From Deinococcus arcticus (lineage in GTDB: Bacteria; Deinococcota; Deinococci; Deinococcales; Deinococcaceae), in NCBI RefSeq assembly GCF_003028415.1, contig NZ_PYSV01000014.1:55984-119983 (forward strand): a stretch of DNA of 64,000 bases, in the 5' to 3' direction. Position numbers and translations under genes: made by a program. The notes beneath the pieces are model-generated. The model saw only the letters and a list, made by a program, of their open reading frames with translations. It did not search any database and was not told the DNA's origin. Below are positions 8,656-20,024 of the stretch, piece by piece. How positions within the stretch are numbered: position 1 is the stretch's first letter; each line of letters begins with the position of its first letter.

Positions 8656-8740
8656 GCGCCCGGGCCCGCGGCTGGGGGCCCGCCCCCCACCAAGCGGGGG
8701 CCCTCCCCCCCCGGGGGGGCCGCCGGGGCCGCGCGGGGAG
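8656..8740. other. Extreme G/C-run interval with potential strong hairpin
   Basis: Runs of five to eight G or C (GGGGGCCC, CCCCCCCC, GGGGGGG) can pair into a very strong stem and probably stop transcription from the recombinase gene. Homopolymer runs here are also places where sequencing length errors are likely. Confidence 0.45.
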
Positions 8741-8746
8741 TAGCAT
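8741..8746 (+). promoter_or_regulatory. Candidate -10 (TAGCAT)
   Basis: TAGCAT lies 6 bases before GTG 8753, the start of a 16-residue upstream ORF. Leaderless translation would therefore begin at that ORF. Confidence 0.45.
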
Positions 8747-8752
8747 GCAGCC

Positions 8753-8803
8753 GTGAACAGCAGCCATCTTCCCGCCCGCATCGGCGCGCTGGGGGGCGCG
8801 TGA
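8753..8803 (+). CDS. Short upstream ORF coupled to the diguanylate cyclase
   Basis: GTG 8753 opens a 16-codon ORF (VNSSHLPARIGALGGA) whose TGA overlaps the GTG of the cyclase as GTGA at 8800-8803. A G-run (GGGGGG) within its end could act as a ribosome binding site. It may simply set translational coupling; a functional peptide is not implied. Confidence 0.4.
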   Translation: MNSSHLPARIGALGGA

Positions 8804-10374
8804 GTCAGGCGCTGCACCGCGCGGACCTGGCGACGCTTGAAGCGCAGATCCGGCAGGCCAGCGGCGCGGACCTGATGACGCTGCACCGCGACGCGGCGTA
8901 TGTGGCCCTGGAACTGGGCGACTCGGCGCTGGCCATGACGCACGCCGTGCAGTGCCTGGACGCCGCCCGACACCTGGGCGACGCCCGCCTGGAAGCCAAG
9001 GCGCACGTCACCGCCGCGCTGGTGATGGCCGACGCCTACGACGATCAGGGTGCCGACGTGCATTTTGCCCGCGCCGAGACGCTGGCCCGCGCCTGTGGCG
9101 ACACGCGGGGGGTCGCACTCGTGGCGGTCAATGCCTCGCACTTTGAGCTGGAACGCGGCGCCTACGCCGCTGCCGCCGCCCGCCTGCAGGCGCTGCTGGA
9201 CTCGGACTGTGCGCCGGGCCTGCTCGTCGAGGACGAGCGGGTGGGCCACGAACTGCACGAGTCCTTTCACATCAATTACGTCAAGGCGGCGGCGCTGGCG
9301 CTGCGCACCGAGTTGCCGGCCCCACTGCGCGCGCGGCTCCAGGCCCAGCTGCCGGTGTCGGCCGCCTTCGTGCAGGCGCTGCGCACCGGGCAGACGCTGG
9401 ACCTGACCCGCTGGGGCCCAGACATTCTGGACGCCCTGACCGCACACGCCCTGCTGAGGGAGCGCCCCGGCGAGGCGCTGGCCCTGGCCAACGAGCAGGT
9501 GGCGCTGACGCGCCTGGGGGGCCTGACGCTGCAACTGGGCCGGGCGCTGCTGGAACGCGCCGGGGTGCAGGCCGAGCGCGGCGAGTGGACCCCGGCGATG
9601 GCCGACGCGCAGGAGGCCGCGCTGCTGTTCGAGGGGGCCGGGCGAGAGTTGCTGGCGGTACAGGCGTGGCAGGCGGTGGCCGACGCCCGCGCGCAGCAGG
9701 GCCACTACCGCGAGGCGTTTGAGGTGCAGCGCCAGCTGACCGGGCGCACACAGGCCCTGCACCGGGCGTTTTACCAGCAGGCCGCGCAGCTGCGCCAGAT
9801 TGAGCGCCAGGCCCAGGAAGCCGAGGTACGCGCCCGCGCCCTGGCCGAGGCGGCGCTGCGCGACGCCCTGACCGGCGTGCCCAACCGCGCCGGCGCCATG
9901 AACCGCCTGCACGAGGTCTGGGCCGAGGCGCGGCGTGGCCACCCCAGCAGCGTGGGCCTGCTGGACATTGACCACTTCAAGAGTGTCAATGACCGCTTTG
10001 GCCACGCGGTGGGCGACGAGGTGCTGATCCGGGTGGCGCAGCGCCTGAGCGCCGAGCTGCGCAGCCAGGACTGCCTGGCCCGCTTTGGCGGCGAGGAATT
10101 TCTGCTGATTCTGCCGGGGCTGGGCCTGAATGAAGCGCGCCGGGTGTGCGAGCGCCTGCGCCAGACCCTGCGCGACCTGAACTGGCAGGACCTTGCCCCA
10201 GGGCTGAGCGTGACCGGCAGTTTCGGAGTCACAGCGGTGCAGGGCGGCGCGTCGGTCAAGGCCATCTTGCAGGCGGCCGACGGCGCGCTGTACGCCGCCA
10301 AGGCTGCTGGCCGCGACAGCGTTCACGCCGAGCTTCAGACGAACGCCGGAGAACTGGAGTGCACCGACGGTTGA
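8800..10374 (+). CDS. Diguanylate cyclase with helical-repeat sensory region
   Basis: This 524-residue protein has an alanine-rich TPR-like helical repeat region (about residues 10-330; EARLEAKAHVTAALVMADAY, RGEWTPAMADAQEAALLFEGAG), a coiled linker, and a C-terminal GGDEF domain (about 355-515). The active-site loop is GGEEF (430-434) and an inhibitory-site RSQD lies five residues before it, so it should make c-di-GMP with product feedback. LLDIDHFKSVNDRFGH is the metal-binding strand. GTG 8800 is used because it overlaps the upstream short ORF and no frame extension exists. Confidence 0.88.
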   Translation: MSQALHRADLATLEAQIRQASGADLMTLHRDAAYVALELGDSALAMTHAVQCLDAARHLGDARLEAKAHVTAALVMADAYDDQGADVHFARAETLARACGDTRGVALVAVNASHFELERGAYAAAAARLQALLDSDCAPGLLVEDERVGHELHESFHINYVKAAALALRTELPAPLRARLQAQLPVSAAFVQALRTGQTLDLTRWGPDILDALTAHALLRERPGEALALANEQVALTRLGGLTLQLGRALLERAGVQAERGEWTPAMADAQEAALLFEGAGRELLAVQAWQAVADARAQQGHYREAFEVQRQLTGRTQALHRAFYQQAAQLRQIERQAQEAEVRARALAEAALRDALTGVPNRAGAMNRLHEVWAEARRGHPSSVGLLDIDHFKSVNDRFGHAVGDEVLIRVAQRLSAELRSQDCLARFGGEEFLLILPGLGLNEARRVCERLRQTLRDLNWQDLAPGLSVTGSFGVTAVQGGASVKAILQAADGALYAAKAAGRDSVHAELQTNAGELECTDG

Positions 10375-10584
10375 CGCTGAGGGGAGAAGGCCGGGGATGG
10401 CATGGAACACTCGGTTTTGCTCTGAAGTTTGCCAGGACAGACAGACACCGGAGCAGCCAGGGGACGGACACCGTTCAGGCTGGGCGGGGCGACCGTCGGA
10501 GATCCGGGGTTCAGCCTTTCCTGGCGCGAGCGGCTCCCGGCCCCTGCCAGCGGTGCGGGGGAAACATACCGCGTTTCTCGGCTT
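10375..10584. other. Intergenic interval with no recognised feature
   Basis: This 210-bp stretch precedes the repeat copy A2. Frames on both strands are short and not protein-like. Confidence 0.4.
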
Positions 10585-10764
10585 ATACGGCTTCCGAACA
10601 ATTCCGTCATGTGTTCCGGAATTGTTCCGACCGGAGGAACTCGCAGAGCTGCAGAGCAAAGAAGGAACAGATGCGGAGTTCGGGGAATTGGGCTGGAACA
10701 GCGCCGAAGGTGGAGAACACCCCCCTTTTTTCCGGATGATCCGGAACCGGCCGGCCGTCCGTAT
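10585..10764 (+). repeat. Family A mosaic repeat, long form (copy A2)
   Basis: It runs from ATACGGCTTCCGAAC to GGCCGTCCGTAT. The 5' stem is GAACAATTCCG paired with CGGAATTGTTC, which differs from A1 by paired changes. The internal blocks (CGCAGAGCTGCAGAGC, GGGCTGGAACAGCGCCGAAG) identify the long form. Confidence 0.85.
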
Positions 10765-10862
10765 CATCCAGTCTGGCTGCTGGAGGCGGCCCGTTTCCTC
10801 GAGCCGCCCCGGGGGCCGCATGTGCGGCGACAGGCCGGGACATCACGTGTCAGGATGGGGGC

Positions 10863-11027
10863 ATGACCCACGAGCATGACCAGGCCAATGCAGACCAGAT
10901 TGCCTGGCTGCGCGCGGCCCTGGAACAGGCGGGCGCCCTGCCGCCCGAACCCGGGCACGACCCAGGGCCCGCCCCGGTCTCCCCTGCCCCTGCCAACCCC
11001 GAGGAGGCCGGGGGCCCGCTGGCCTGA
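10863..11027 (+). CDS. Small acidic proline-rich hypothetical protein (54 aa)
   Basis: ATG 10863 follows GATGGGGGC and opens a 54-codon frame: MTHEHDQANADQIAWLRAAL, then a Pro/Ala/Glu-rich tail. The N-terminal half could form an amphipathic helix and the tail is probably disordered. It ends 15 bases before the convergent acyl-CoA dehydrogenase. No family is recognised. It is shorter than common annotation cut-offs but has clear codon-position bias. Confidence 0.5.
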   Translation: MTHEHDQANADQIAWLRAALEQAGALPPEPGHDPGPAPVSPAPANPEEAGGPLA

Positions 11028-11041
11028 GCCGCCTGGCCCGG

Positions 11042-12202
11042 TTACTCCAGGGCGCTGTGGCCGGTCAGGTGCCGGCCGATGATGAGGGTGTGGATGTCGT
11101 GGGTGCCCTCGTAGGTGTCCACAGTTTCAAGGTTCAGCATGTGGCGAATCACCGGGTACTCGGTGGTGATGCCGTTGCCACCCAATAGTTCGCGGGCCAG
11201 CCGCGCCCCCTGCAGCGCGGCGCGCACGTTGTTCCGCTTGGCATAGCTGACCTGGGCGTGGTTCAGGGTGCCGCCGTCTTTCAGGGTGCCCAGGCGCCAC
11301 GCCAGCAGCAGGCCCAGACTGTGGTCGGTGGCCATGCGGGCCAGCTTGTCCTGCACCAGTTGCCGGGCGGCCAGGGGTTTGCCAAAGGTGGTGCGGCTGC
11401 CCACATAGTCCAGCGCAGCGCCCAGCACCGCTTCCAGCGCGCCCATGGCCCCCCAGGCAATCCCAAACCGCGCGGACCCCAGGCAGGACAGCGGCGCGCC
11501 CAGCCCCCGGGCCCCGGGCAGCATGGCGCTGGCGGGCACGCGGCAATCGATTAACACGATCTCGCCGGTGACGCTGGCGCGCAGGCTCTGCTTGCGCCCA
11601 ATCTCCGGGGCGGCGAAGCCCGGGGTGTCGGTGGGCACCAGGAACCCGCGCACCGCGCCCTCGTCGTCGCGCGCCCAGACCAGGGCCACGTCGGCCACCG
11701 GGCTGCCCGTGATCCACATCTTGGCGCCGTTCAGGACGTAGTGTTCGCCGTCGCGCACGGCGCGGGTGCGCATGGCGCCGGGATCGCTGCCACCCTCGCT
11801 TTCCGTGAGACCAAAGCAGCCAATGAGCTCGCCACTGGCCAGCCCAGGCAGCCAGCGCGTTTTCTGCGCCTCGCTGCCAAAACTCAGGACAGGCAGCATG
11901 ACCAGGCTGCCCTGCACGCTGGCGGCCGACCGCAGGCCACTGTCCACCCGCTCCAGCTCGTACATCATGACGCCGTAGGCGCTGTAGGAGGTGCCGGCCC
12001 CGCCGTAGGTGCCCGGGGTGGTGGGCCCCAGCAGGCCCAGGGCGCCGAAACGGCGCATCACCTCGCGCACGGGCAGCTCGCCCCGGTCCCACCACTGCGC
12101 CACCTCGGGCAGCAGTTCGGCGTCGGCAAAGGCGCGCACGCTCCGCTGCACCTGCCGCTCTTCAGGCGTCAGGAGGGCCTGCACCGCGAATTCATCGAAC
12201 AT
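11042..12202 (-). CDS. Acyl-CoA dehydrogenase of the glutaryl-CoA dehydrogenase type
   Basis: This 386-residue flavoenzyme has the three acyl-CoA dehydrogenase regions: an N-terminal helical domain (1-125), a beta-barrel with CFGLTESEGGSDPGAM and MWITGSPVADVALVWA (125-235), and a C-terminal helical domain. The catalytic base is the Glu in TYEGTHDIH, with the GCDH-typical ending IIGRHLTGHSALE and the KxSLRASVTGEI-type substrate loop. The expected reaction is FAD-dependent oxidation and decarboxylation of glutaryl-CoA to crotonyl-CoA, passing electrons to ETF. Lysine/tryptophan-degradation partners are not in the window. A different short-chain acyl-CoA substrate cannot be excluded. Confidence 0.85.
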   Translation of the reverse strand: MFDEFAVQALLTPEERQVQRSVRAFADAELLPEVAQWWDRGELPVREVMRRFGALGLLGPTTPGTYGGAGTSYSAYGVMMYELERVDSGLRSAASVQGSLVMLPVLSFGSEAQKTRWLPGLASGELIGCFGLTESEGGSDPGAMRTRAVRDGEHYVLNGAKMWITGSPVADVALVWARDDEGAVRGFLVPTDTPGFAAPEIGRKQSLRASVTGEIVLIDCRVPASAMLPGARGLGAPLSCLGSARFGIAWGAMGALEAVLGAALDYVGSRTTFGKPLAARQLVQDKLARMATDHSLGLLLAWRLGTLKDGGTLNHAQVSYAKRNNVRAALQGARLARELLGGNGITTEYPVIRHMLNLETVDTYEGTHDIHTLIIGRHLTGHSALE

Positions 12203-12243
12203 GCTTCTCTGAATAGCAGATGGCGCCGGGGTGCAGGCGCTGC

Positions 12244-12804
12244 TCAGGGGCTGGCCGGGGGCACATACAGGCAGACCTGCCGGCGGCCCTGGCGTTTGGC
12301 GGCGTACATGGCCTCGTCAGCGCGGCGCAGCAGGGTGGTCAGGTCCCGGCCGCCCTGGGGAGTGACGGCCACCCCCACCGAGGCGCTGACCGTCACCGTT
12401 TGCCCGGCCCCTGGCAGCGTATAGGGCCCCGAGACCGCGTCCAGCAGCTTGCGTGCCACCAGCTGGGCGTCACCGGGCCCGCGTGGCCGTGGGCGTCGTT
12501 CACCGGCTTGAAGCCGTCCAGGTCCACGAACACCACGGCGCACTCGGCCCCATCCGGCTGGGCCAGCAGCGCCTCGCCCTGCGCCCGGAAGTGCGCGCGG
12601 TTGGGCAGCCCGGTCAGGGGGTCGTGGCTGGCCTGCCGGGCCAGCGCCTGCCGGTCGTGCCGCAGGATGTCGTGGTCTTCAAGCAGGGCGCGCCGCTGCC
12701 GCCGCTGGTGTTCACTCTCGCCGCGCAGGCGCTCCAGCTGCACCTGTTCGCGCGGCGCGTCGGTCCAGCTGCTCGGCGTGCAGGGCGACCGGATCAGCCG
12801 TCAC
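12244..12804 (-). pseudogene. Broken GGDEF-domain gene
   Basis: The minus strand encodes a coiled linker and GGDEF start (SHDPLTGLPNRAHF, VVFVDLDGFKPVNDAHGHA; about 12490-12743). In a different frame it continues with the GGDEF end (GDAQLVARKLLDAVSGPY, ADEAMYAAKRQGR; 12244-12480). The junction after GHGHA jumps past the part that would contain the catalytic GGDEF loop, so an internal out-of-frame deletion removed the active site. Another frame break lies near 12760, separating a GTG-initiated start (VTADPVALHAEQLD; 12804) from the linker. It cannot make an active cyclase. Confidence 0.8.
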
Positions 12805-13018
12805 GCCACGCGCTCCTTGCGCCGTGTCTCATGCCTTCACTGGAGCGGCCGGCGCCGGGGTTCAGTGGGCCCAGGCCGGGAAGCCACCCCGCTGGCCCGC
12901 CCTGAGCCCCGCGTCACCACCACCGCCGAACCGGGACAGGGCCAGCTTCAGACGTCTTGAGCGGACCCTGAACTGACCGCCGCAGGCCAGCCATCATCCT
13001 GAACCCCAGGAGGCCGCC

Positions 13019-13078
13019 ATGACCCAATTCCTGCCGCGTTCTGTCCCTGCGCCTGCCCGCCCTGGAGCGCAGCCATGA
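13019..13078 (+). CDS. Short upstream ORF coupled to a membrane protein gene
   Basis: A strong ribosome site (AGGAGG) precedes ATG 13019, which opens a 19-codon ORF (MTQFLPRSVPAPARPGAQP). Its TGA overlaps the ATG of the next gene as ATGA (13075-13078). The next gene has no site of its own, so coupling is likely. Confidence 0.5.
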   Translation: MTQFLPRSVPAPARPGAQP

Positions 13079-13422
13079 AGCCACCCGTCACGCCCCGCGT
13101 CCATGGGGTTATTGATTATGTGGCCTGTGCGGGGCTGCTAGTGCTGCCCCGGCTGCTGGGGCTGTCGCCCGCCGCGCGGGCCCGGTCGCAGGCCCTGGCA
13201 GCAGGTTACCTCGCGCTGACCGTCATCACAGATTTTCCCCTGGCCGTGCGCCGCACGGTTCCCTTTCCCTGGCATGGCCGCGCGGAGCTGCTGAGCCTGC
13301 CCCTGGTGCTGCTCTCGGCGCGCGGCGCCAAGACAAACGACCGCCGCTATTTCGCCGGTGTGGCGGCCATGGTGCTGACGGCGTTCCTGAGTACCGACTG
13401 GGGGGCCGACCCGGACCGTTAA
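13075..13422 (+). CDS. Small conserved-type membrane protein
   Basis: This 115-residue protein has an N-terminal VHGVIDYVACAGLLVLPRLLG segment, two further hydrophobic segments (about 38-55 and 68-82) and a fourth near 92-105. The HGxxDY...TDF pattern is common in small bacterial inner-membrane proteins of unknown function. Its last codon overlaps by three bases the stop of the convergent guaD gene. Function unknown. Confidence 0.7.
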   Translation: MKPPVTPRVHGVIDYVACAGLLVLPRLLGLSPAARARSQALAAGYLALTVITDFPLAVRRTVPFPWHGRAELLSLPLVLLSARGAKTNDRRYFAGVAAMVLTAFLSTDWGADPDR

Positions 13423-14732
13423 AGGCGACCCTGCACCCGCGCCTGCACCGGCTGACCGCCGATCCACACCCCAGCAATATCCGCCGGGGTGCCGGTGGCA
13501 AAGGCGGCGGCCAGAGCGCGCTCGGGGCTGGCGGCGTGGCGGAAGACCGCGTCCAGGGGCGTGCCCGGCAACGGCTGCAGGTGAACGGCATCAAACTGCT
13601 GCCCCGGCTCAAACGAACCCACCTGGGCCTCCAGCCCCAGCGCCTGGGCCCCGGCCCGCGTGGCGAGATACAGCAGATGGGCGGGCGACAGGAGCACACC
13701 GGCCTCGCCCATCAGATTCTGCATGAAGTGCGCCTGCAGCCCTTCTTTGAGCAGCGAGAAGCCGGTGCCGCCGCCCACATCGCTGCCCAGGGCCACCTGC
13801 ACCCCGGCCGCGAGGTGCCGGCGCAGCGGAAAGAAGCCGCTGCCCAGCGCTGAATTGCTGCAGGGACAGTGCGCCACGGCGCAGCCACGCTCGGCCAGCA
13901 CGCCCAATTCGCGGTCTGAAGGGTGAAGGTTGTGGGCCAGCACCCCCCGGTGGCTCACCAGCCCGGCGCGCTCGTAGGTATCCAGGTAGTCGCGGGCGCC
14001 GGGAAACAGGCCGCGCACCACCTCCACCTCGCGCACGTTTTCGTTGATGTGGCTGGTAAAGCGCACATCCGGGAATTCCGTCATCAGGGCGGCGCAGGCG
14101 GCCAGGATGCCCTCGGAGGCCGAGAGGGAAAATCGGGGCGTGACGGCGTACAGAGCGCGCCCCACGCCGTGCCAGCGCTCAATCAGGGCCTTGCCCTCGG
14201 CATAGGCGCGCTCGGGGGTGGTGTGCAGTTCGTCGCGTAGCAGCCGGTCGCTGACCACCTGCCCGGCCACGGCGCGCAGGCCCACGCGGGCGGCTTCCTC
14301 GAAAAACACGTCCACCGCCGAGGCAAAATGCGAGCCGAACACCAGCGCGGTGGTGGTGCCGGCCCCCAGCAGGCCCGCCAGAAAGTCCTGGGCCACGGCG
14401 CGCGCGTAGGTGGGGTTGGCCAGCCGGGCTTCCTCGGGCAGGGCGCACTCCTCCAGCCACGCCAGCAGCGGCAGCCCCAGCCCACCGATCACCCGCACCT
14501 GCGGCAGATGCACGTGGGTGTCAATGAAGCCGGGCAGCAGCAGGCCGCCGCGCCGGTCGGCTACGGGCACCTCCGGGTGGGCCGCGTGCAGGGCCGCGAA
14601 ATCGCCGCTGGCCTGAATCACGCCCCCCGAGACCAGCAGGCCGCCGTCTTCATGGACGCGCAGGGCCCCGGGGTGGGTGAAGGGGCTCTCGGGGGTGTGC
14701 AGAAAGGTGGCGCGGTACAGAACAGGGGTCAT
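13419..14732 (-). CDS. guaD: Guanine deaminase
   Basis: This 437-residue amidohydrolase shows the zinc-binding motif GFIDTHVHLPQ, the family signatures FTSHINEN and HCPCSNSALGSGFFP, and the GSDVGGGTGFSLL aspartate site. It hydrolyses guanine to xanthine and ammonia, feeding the xanthine dehydrogenase encoded by xdhA/xdhB upstream. ATG 14732 is preceded by AGGAAG. It lies 41 bases after xdhC on the same strand, consistent with one transcription unit for purine breakdown. Confidence 0.92.
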   Translation of the reverse strand: MTPVLYRATFLHTPESPFTHPGALRVHEDGGLLVSGGVIQASGDFAALHAAHPEVPVADRRGGLLLPGFIDTHVHLPQVRVIGGLGLPLLAWLEECALPEEARLANPTYARAVAQDFLAGLLGAGTTTALVFGSHFASAVDVFFEEAARVGLRAVAGQVVSDRLLRDELHTTPERAYAEGKALIERWHGVGRALYAVTPRFSLSASEGILAACAALMTEFPDVRFTSHINENVREVEVVRGLFPGARDYLDTYERAGLVSHRGVLAHNLHPSDRELGVLAERGCAVAHCPCSNSALGSGFFPLRRHLAAGVQVALGSDVGGGTGFSLLKEGLQAHFMQNLMGEAGVLLSPAHLLYLATRAGAQALGLEAQVGSFEPGQQFDAVHLQPLPGTPLDAVFRHAASPERALAAAFATGTPADIAGVWIGGQPVQARVQGRL

Positions 14733-14773
14733 AACTTCCTTTGAAGGGGGTGGCGGCCACGGCCGGGGCGGCT

Positions 14774-15607
14774 TCAGAGCGCCGCTTCCTCGTTGGGATC
14801 GGGAAACAGCAGTGGCGCCAGTTCGGCGGCGACCGCCAGGGCGATCATGGCGGGGTGTTTGCGCAGAGGGCCGGTCATCAGGGCGGGCAGGCCGATGGGC
14901 GTAAGGACGCGGGCCAGGGCGTCCGGAGGGTGGCCCAGGGCGCTCAGCTGCAGCTGAAAGCGCGCCCACTTGGCCGAGGAGCCGATCAGGCCCACCGAGC
15001 CCCAGCCGGGGCGGCGCAGGGCGGCGTCCAGCAGGGCGGCGTCCTCGGCGTGGTCGTGCGTGAGGAGGCGCAGGTGGCTGCCCGGGGGCAGGCTGCCCAG
15101 CACCATTTCGGGAATGGGCGCGTGGTGAAGGTGCAGGGTGGCCGCCGCGCCGGACAGGGGCGCCAGCCGCTCTGGGGCCAGTTGTGCGGCGCGCGAATCA
15201 ATAAGGTGCAGCGCCAGCGGCAGGCGCGCGAGCACCCGGGCCAGTTCCAGGCCCACGTGCCCCACCCCGAACACCGCCACGGCCGGGCGCGCGCTCAGCA
15301 GAGGTTCAAGCAGCAGCGTCACCTCGCCGCCGCAGCACTGGCGGCCGTGCTCGTTCGGGGCGCGGTCGGTCAGGCGCAGGGACAGCAGTTCGGGAGCGGT
15401 GGCCCCCGCCGCCAGCAGGGCGCGGGCACGCGCCACCGCCGTGGCTTCCAGGTTGCCGCCGCCCACGGTGTCCCAGCTCTGCCCGGCACCCACCAGCATC
15501 TTGGCCCCGGCCTCGCGCGGGGTGTGGCCCCGGGCAGCGGCCACGGTGACCAGCACGCCCGCCTCGCCCCGGTCGTGCAGGGCGTTCAGGGCCTCGCGCC
15601 AGTTCAT
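14774..15607 (-). CDS. xdhC: Xanthine dehydrogenase maturation factor XdhC
   Basis: This 277-residue protein has the XdhC/CoxI N-terminal part (VTVAAARGHTPREAGAKMLV, DTVGGGNLE, QCCGGEVTLLLEPL) and a C-terminal Rossmann part (VAVFGVGHVGLELARVL). XdhC binds sulfurated molybdenum cofactor and inserts it into XdhB. It sits between xdhB and guaD on the same strand, but a tandem repeat pair separates it from xdhB. Confidence 0.92.
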   Translation of the reverse strand: MNWREALNALHDRGEAGVLVTVAAARGHTPREAGAKMLVGAGQSWDTVGGGNLEATAVARARALLAAGATAPELLSLRLTDRAPNEHGRQCCGGEVTLLLEPLLSARPAVAVFGVGHVGLELARVLARLPLALHLIDSRAAQLAPERLAPLSGAAATLHLHHAPIPEMVLGSLPPGSHLRLLTHDHAEDAALLDAALRRPGWGSVGLIGSSAKWARFQLQLSALGHPPDALARVLTPIGLPALMTGPLRKHPAMIALAVAAELAPLLFPDPNEEAAL

Positions 15608-15645
15608 GGGTAGGGCGCCGGCCGGGCCCAGGGCCGCGCTGGCTC

Positions 15646-15782
15646 ATACGCCTTCCGAAAAATTCCGTAACACATTACGGAATTTTTTCGACCGGAGGGA
15701 GAAGGAACAAATGCGGATTTCCGGGAATTGGAGGAACATCCGGCTCTTTTCCGGATGTTACGGAAATGGACGGAATCCGTAT
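15646..15782 (+). repeat. Family A mosaic repeat, short form (copy A3a)
   Basis: It runs from ATACGCCTTCCG to CGGAATCCGTAT, about 137 bp. It lacks two modules present in the long form: the CTCGAAGAGCTGC block, and the GCTGGAACAGCGCCGAAGGCG block. Two clean stems are visible: GAAAAATTCCGTAA/TTACGGAATTTTTTC and AACATCCGG/CCGGATGTT. Confidence 0.88.
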
Positions 15783-15961
15783 CAGACGAGTTCCGCACCA
15801 TTCTGTACCCCATGACGGCATTGTTCCGACCGGAGGGCCGCGCAGCGCTGCGGAGCAGAGCAGGAACAGAGACGGAGGTCCGGGCATTGGGCTGGAACAG
15901 CGCCGAAGGCGGGGCACCTCCAGCTCTTTTCTGGATGTGCCGGAACTGGACGGCATCCGTA
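15783..15961 (+). repeat. Family A mosaic repeat, long form (copy A3b), tandem with A3a
   Basis: It follows A3a head to tail. Its 3' end GGCATCCGTATCA reads on the minus strand as TGATACGGATGCC, so the element begins at the TGA stop of xdhB. Stem changes relative to other copies are paired (GGCAC/GTGCC, TCCAG/CTGGA). Confidence 0.85.
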
Positions 15962-18331
<2,370 letters not shown>

Positions 18332-18367
18332 GGGGGGCCTCCGGTGGGCTGGGGCGGCGGGGCAGGT

Positions 18368-19774
<1,407 letters not shown>

Positions 19775-19975
19775 GTTTCTCCTTGCCGCTCTGCAGCGGG
19801 CGGGACCCGGCGCGGCCGCAGCCCCGTGGGGCCAGGCCACGCATGGTTCACGCCGGAGGGGGGCCAGGGGCGGGCTGCCGGTTATCCATGCAGAACGACA
19901 GCCGGGTTGTGGGTGACCCCAGCATAGTGCAGAACGGAGCTGGCCGTGGCTATGGCCTGCTTTGGGGGAATGCAA

Positions 19976-20015
19976 GAGGGCCCAGGGGCGGCAGACCGCG
20001 TGCCCCTGGGCCCTC
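19976..20015 (-). terminator. Strong stem-loop downstream of the helicase gene
   Basis: GAGGGCCCAGGGGC (19976-19989) pairs perfectly with 20002-20015. It lies just past the stop of the helicase gene and has no U-run, so it is a hairpin terminator or an mRNA-stabilising stem. Confidence 0.65.
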
Positions 20016-20024
20016 CCCTGGCGG

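Noticed and set aside
7627..10821. 1064-codon open frame on the minus strand
   Set aside because: It runs antisense over the recombinase and diguanylate cyclase genes, has no domain pattern, and reflects the scarcity of stop codons in high-GC antisense frames.
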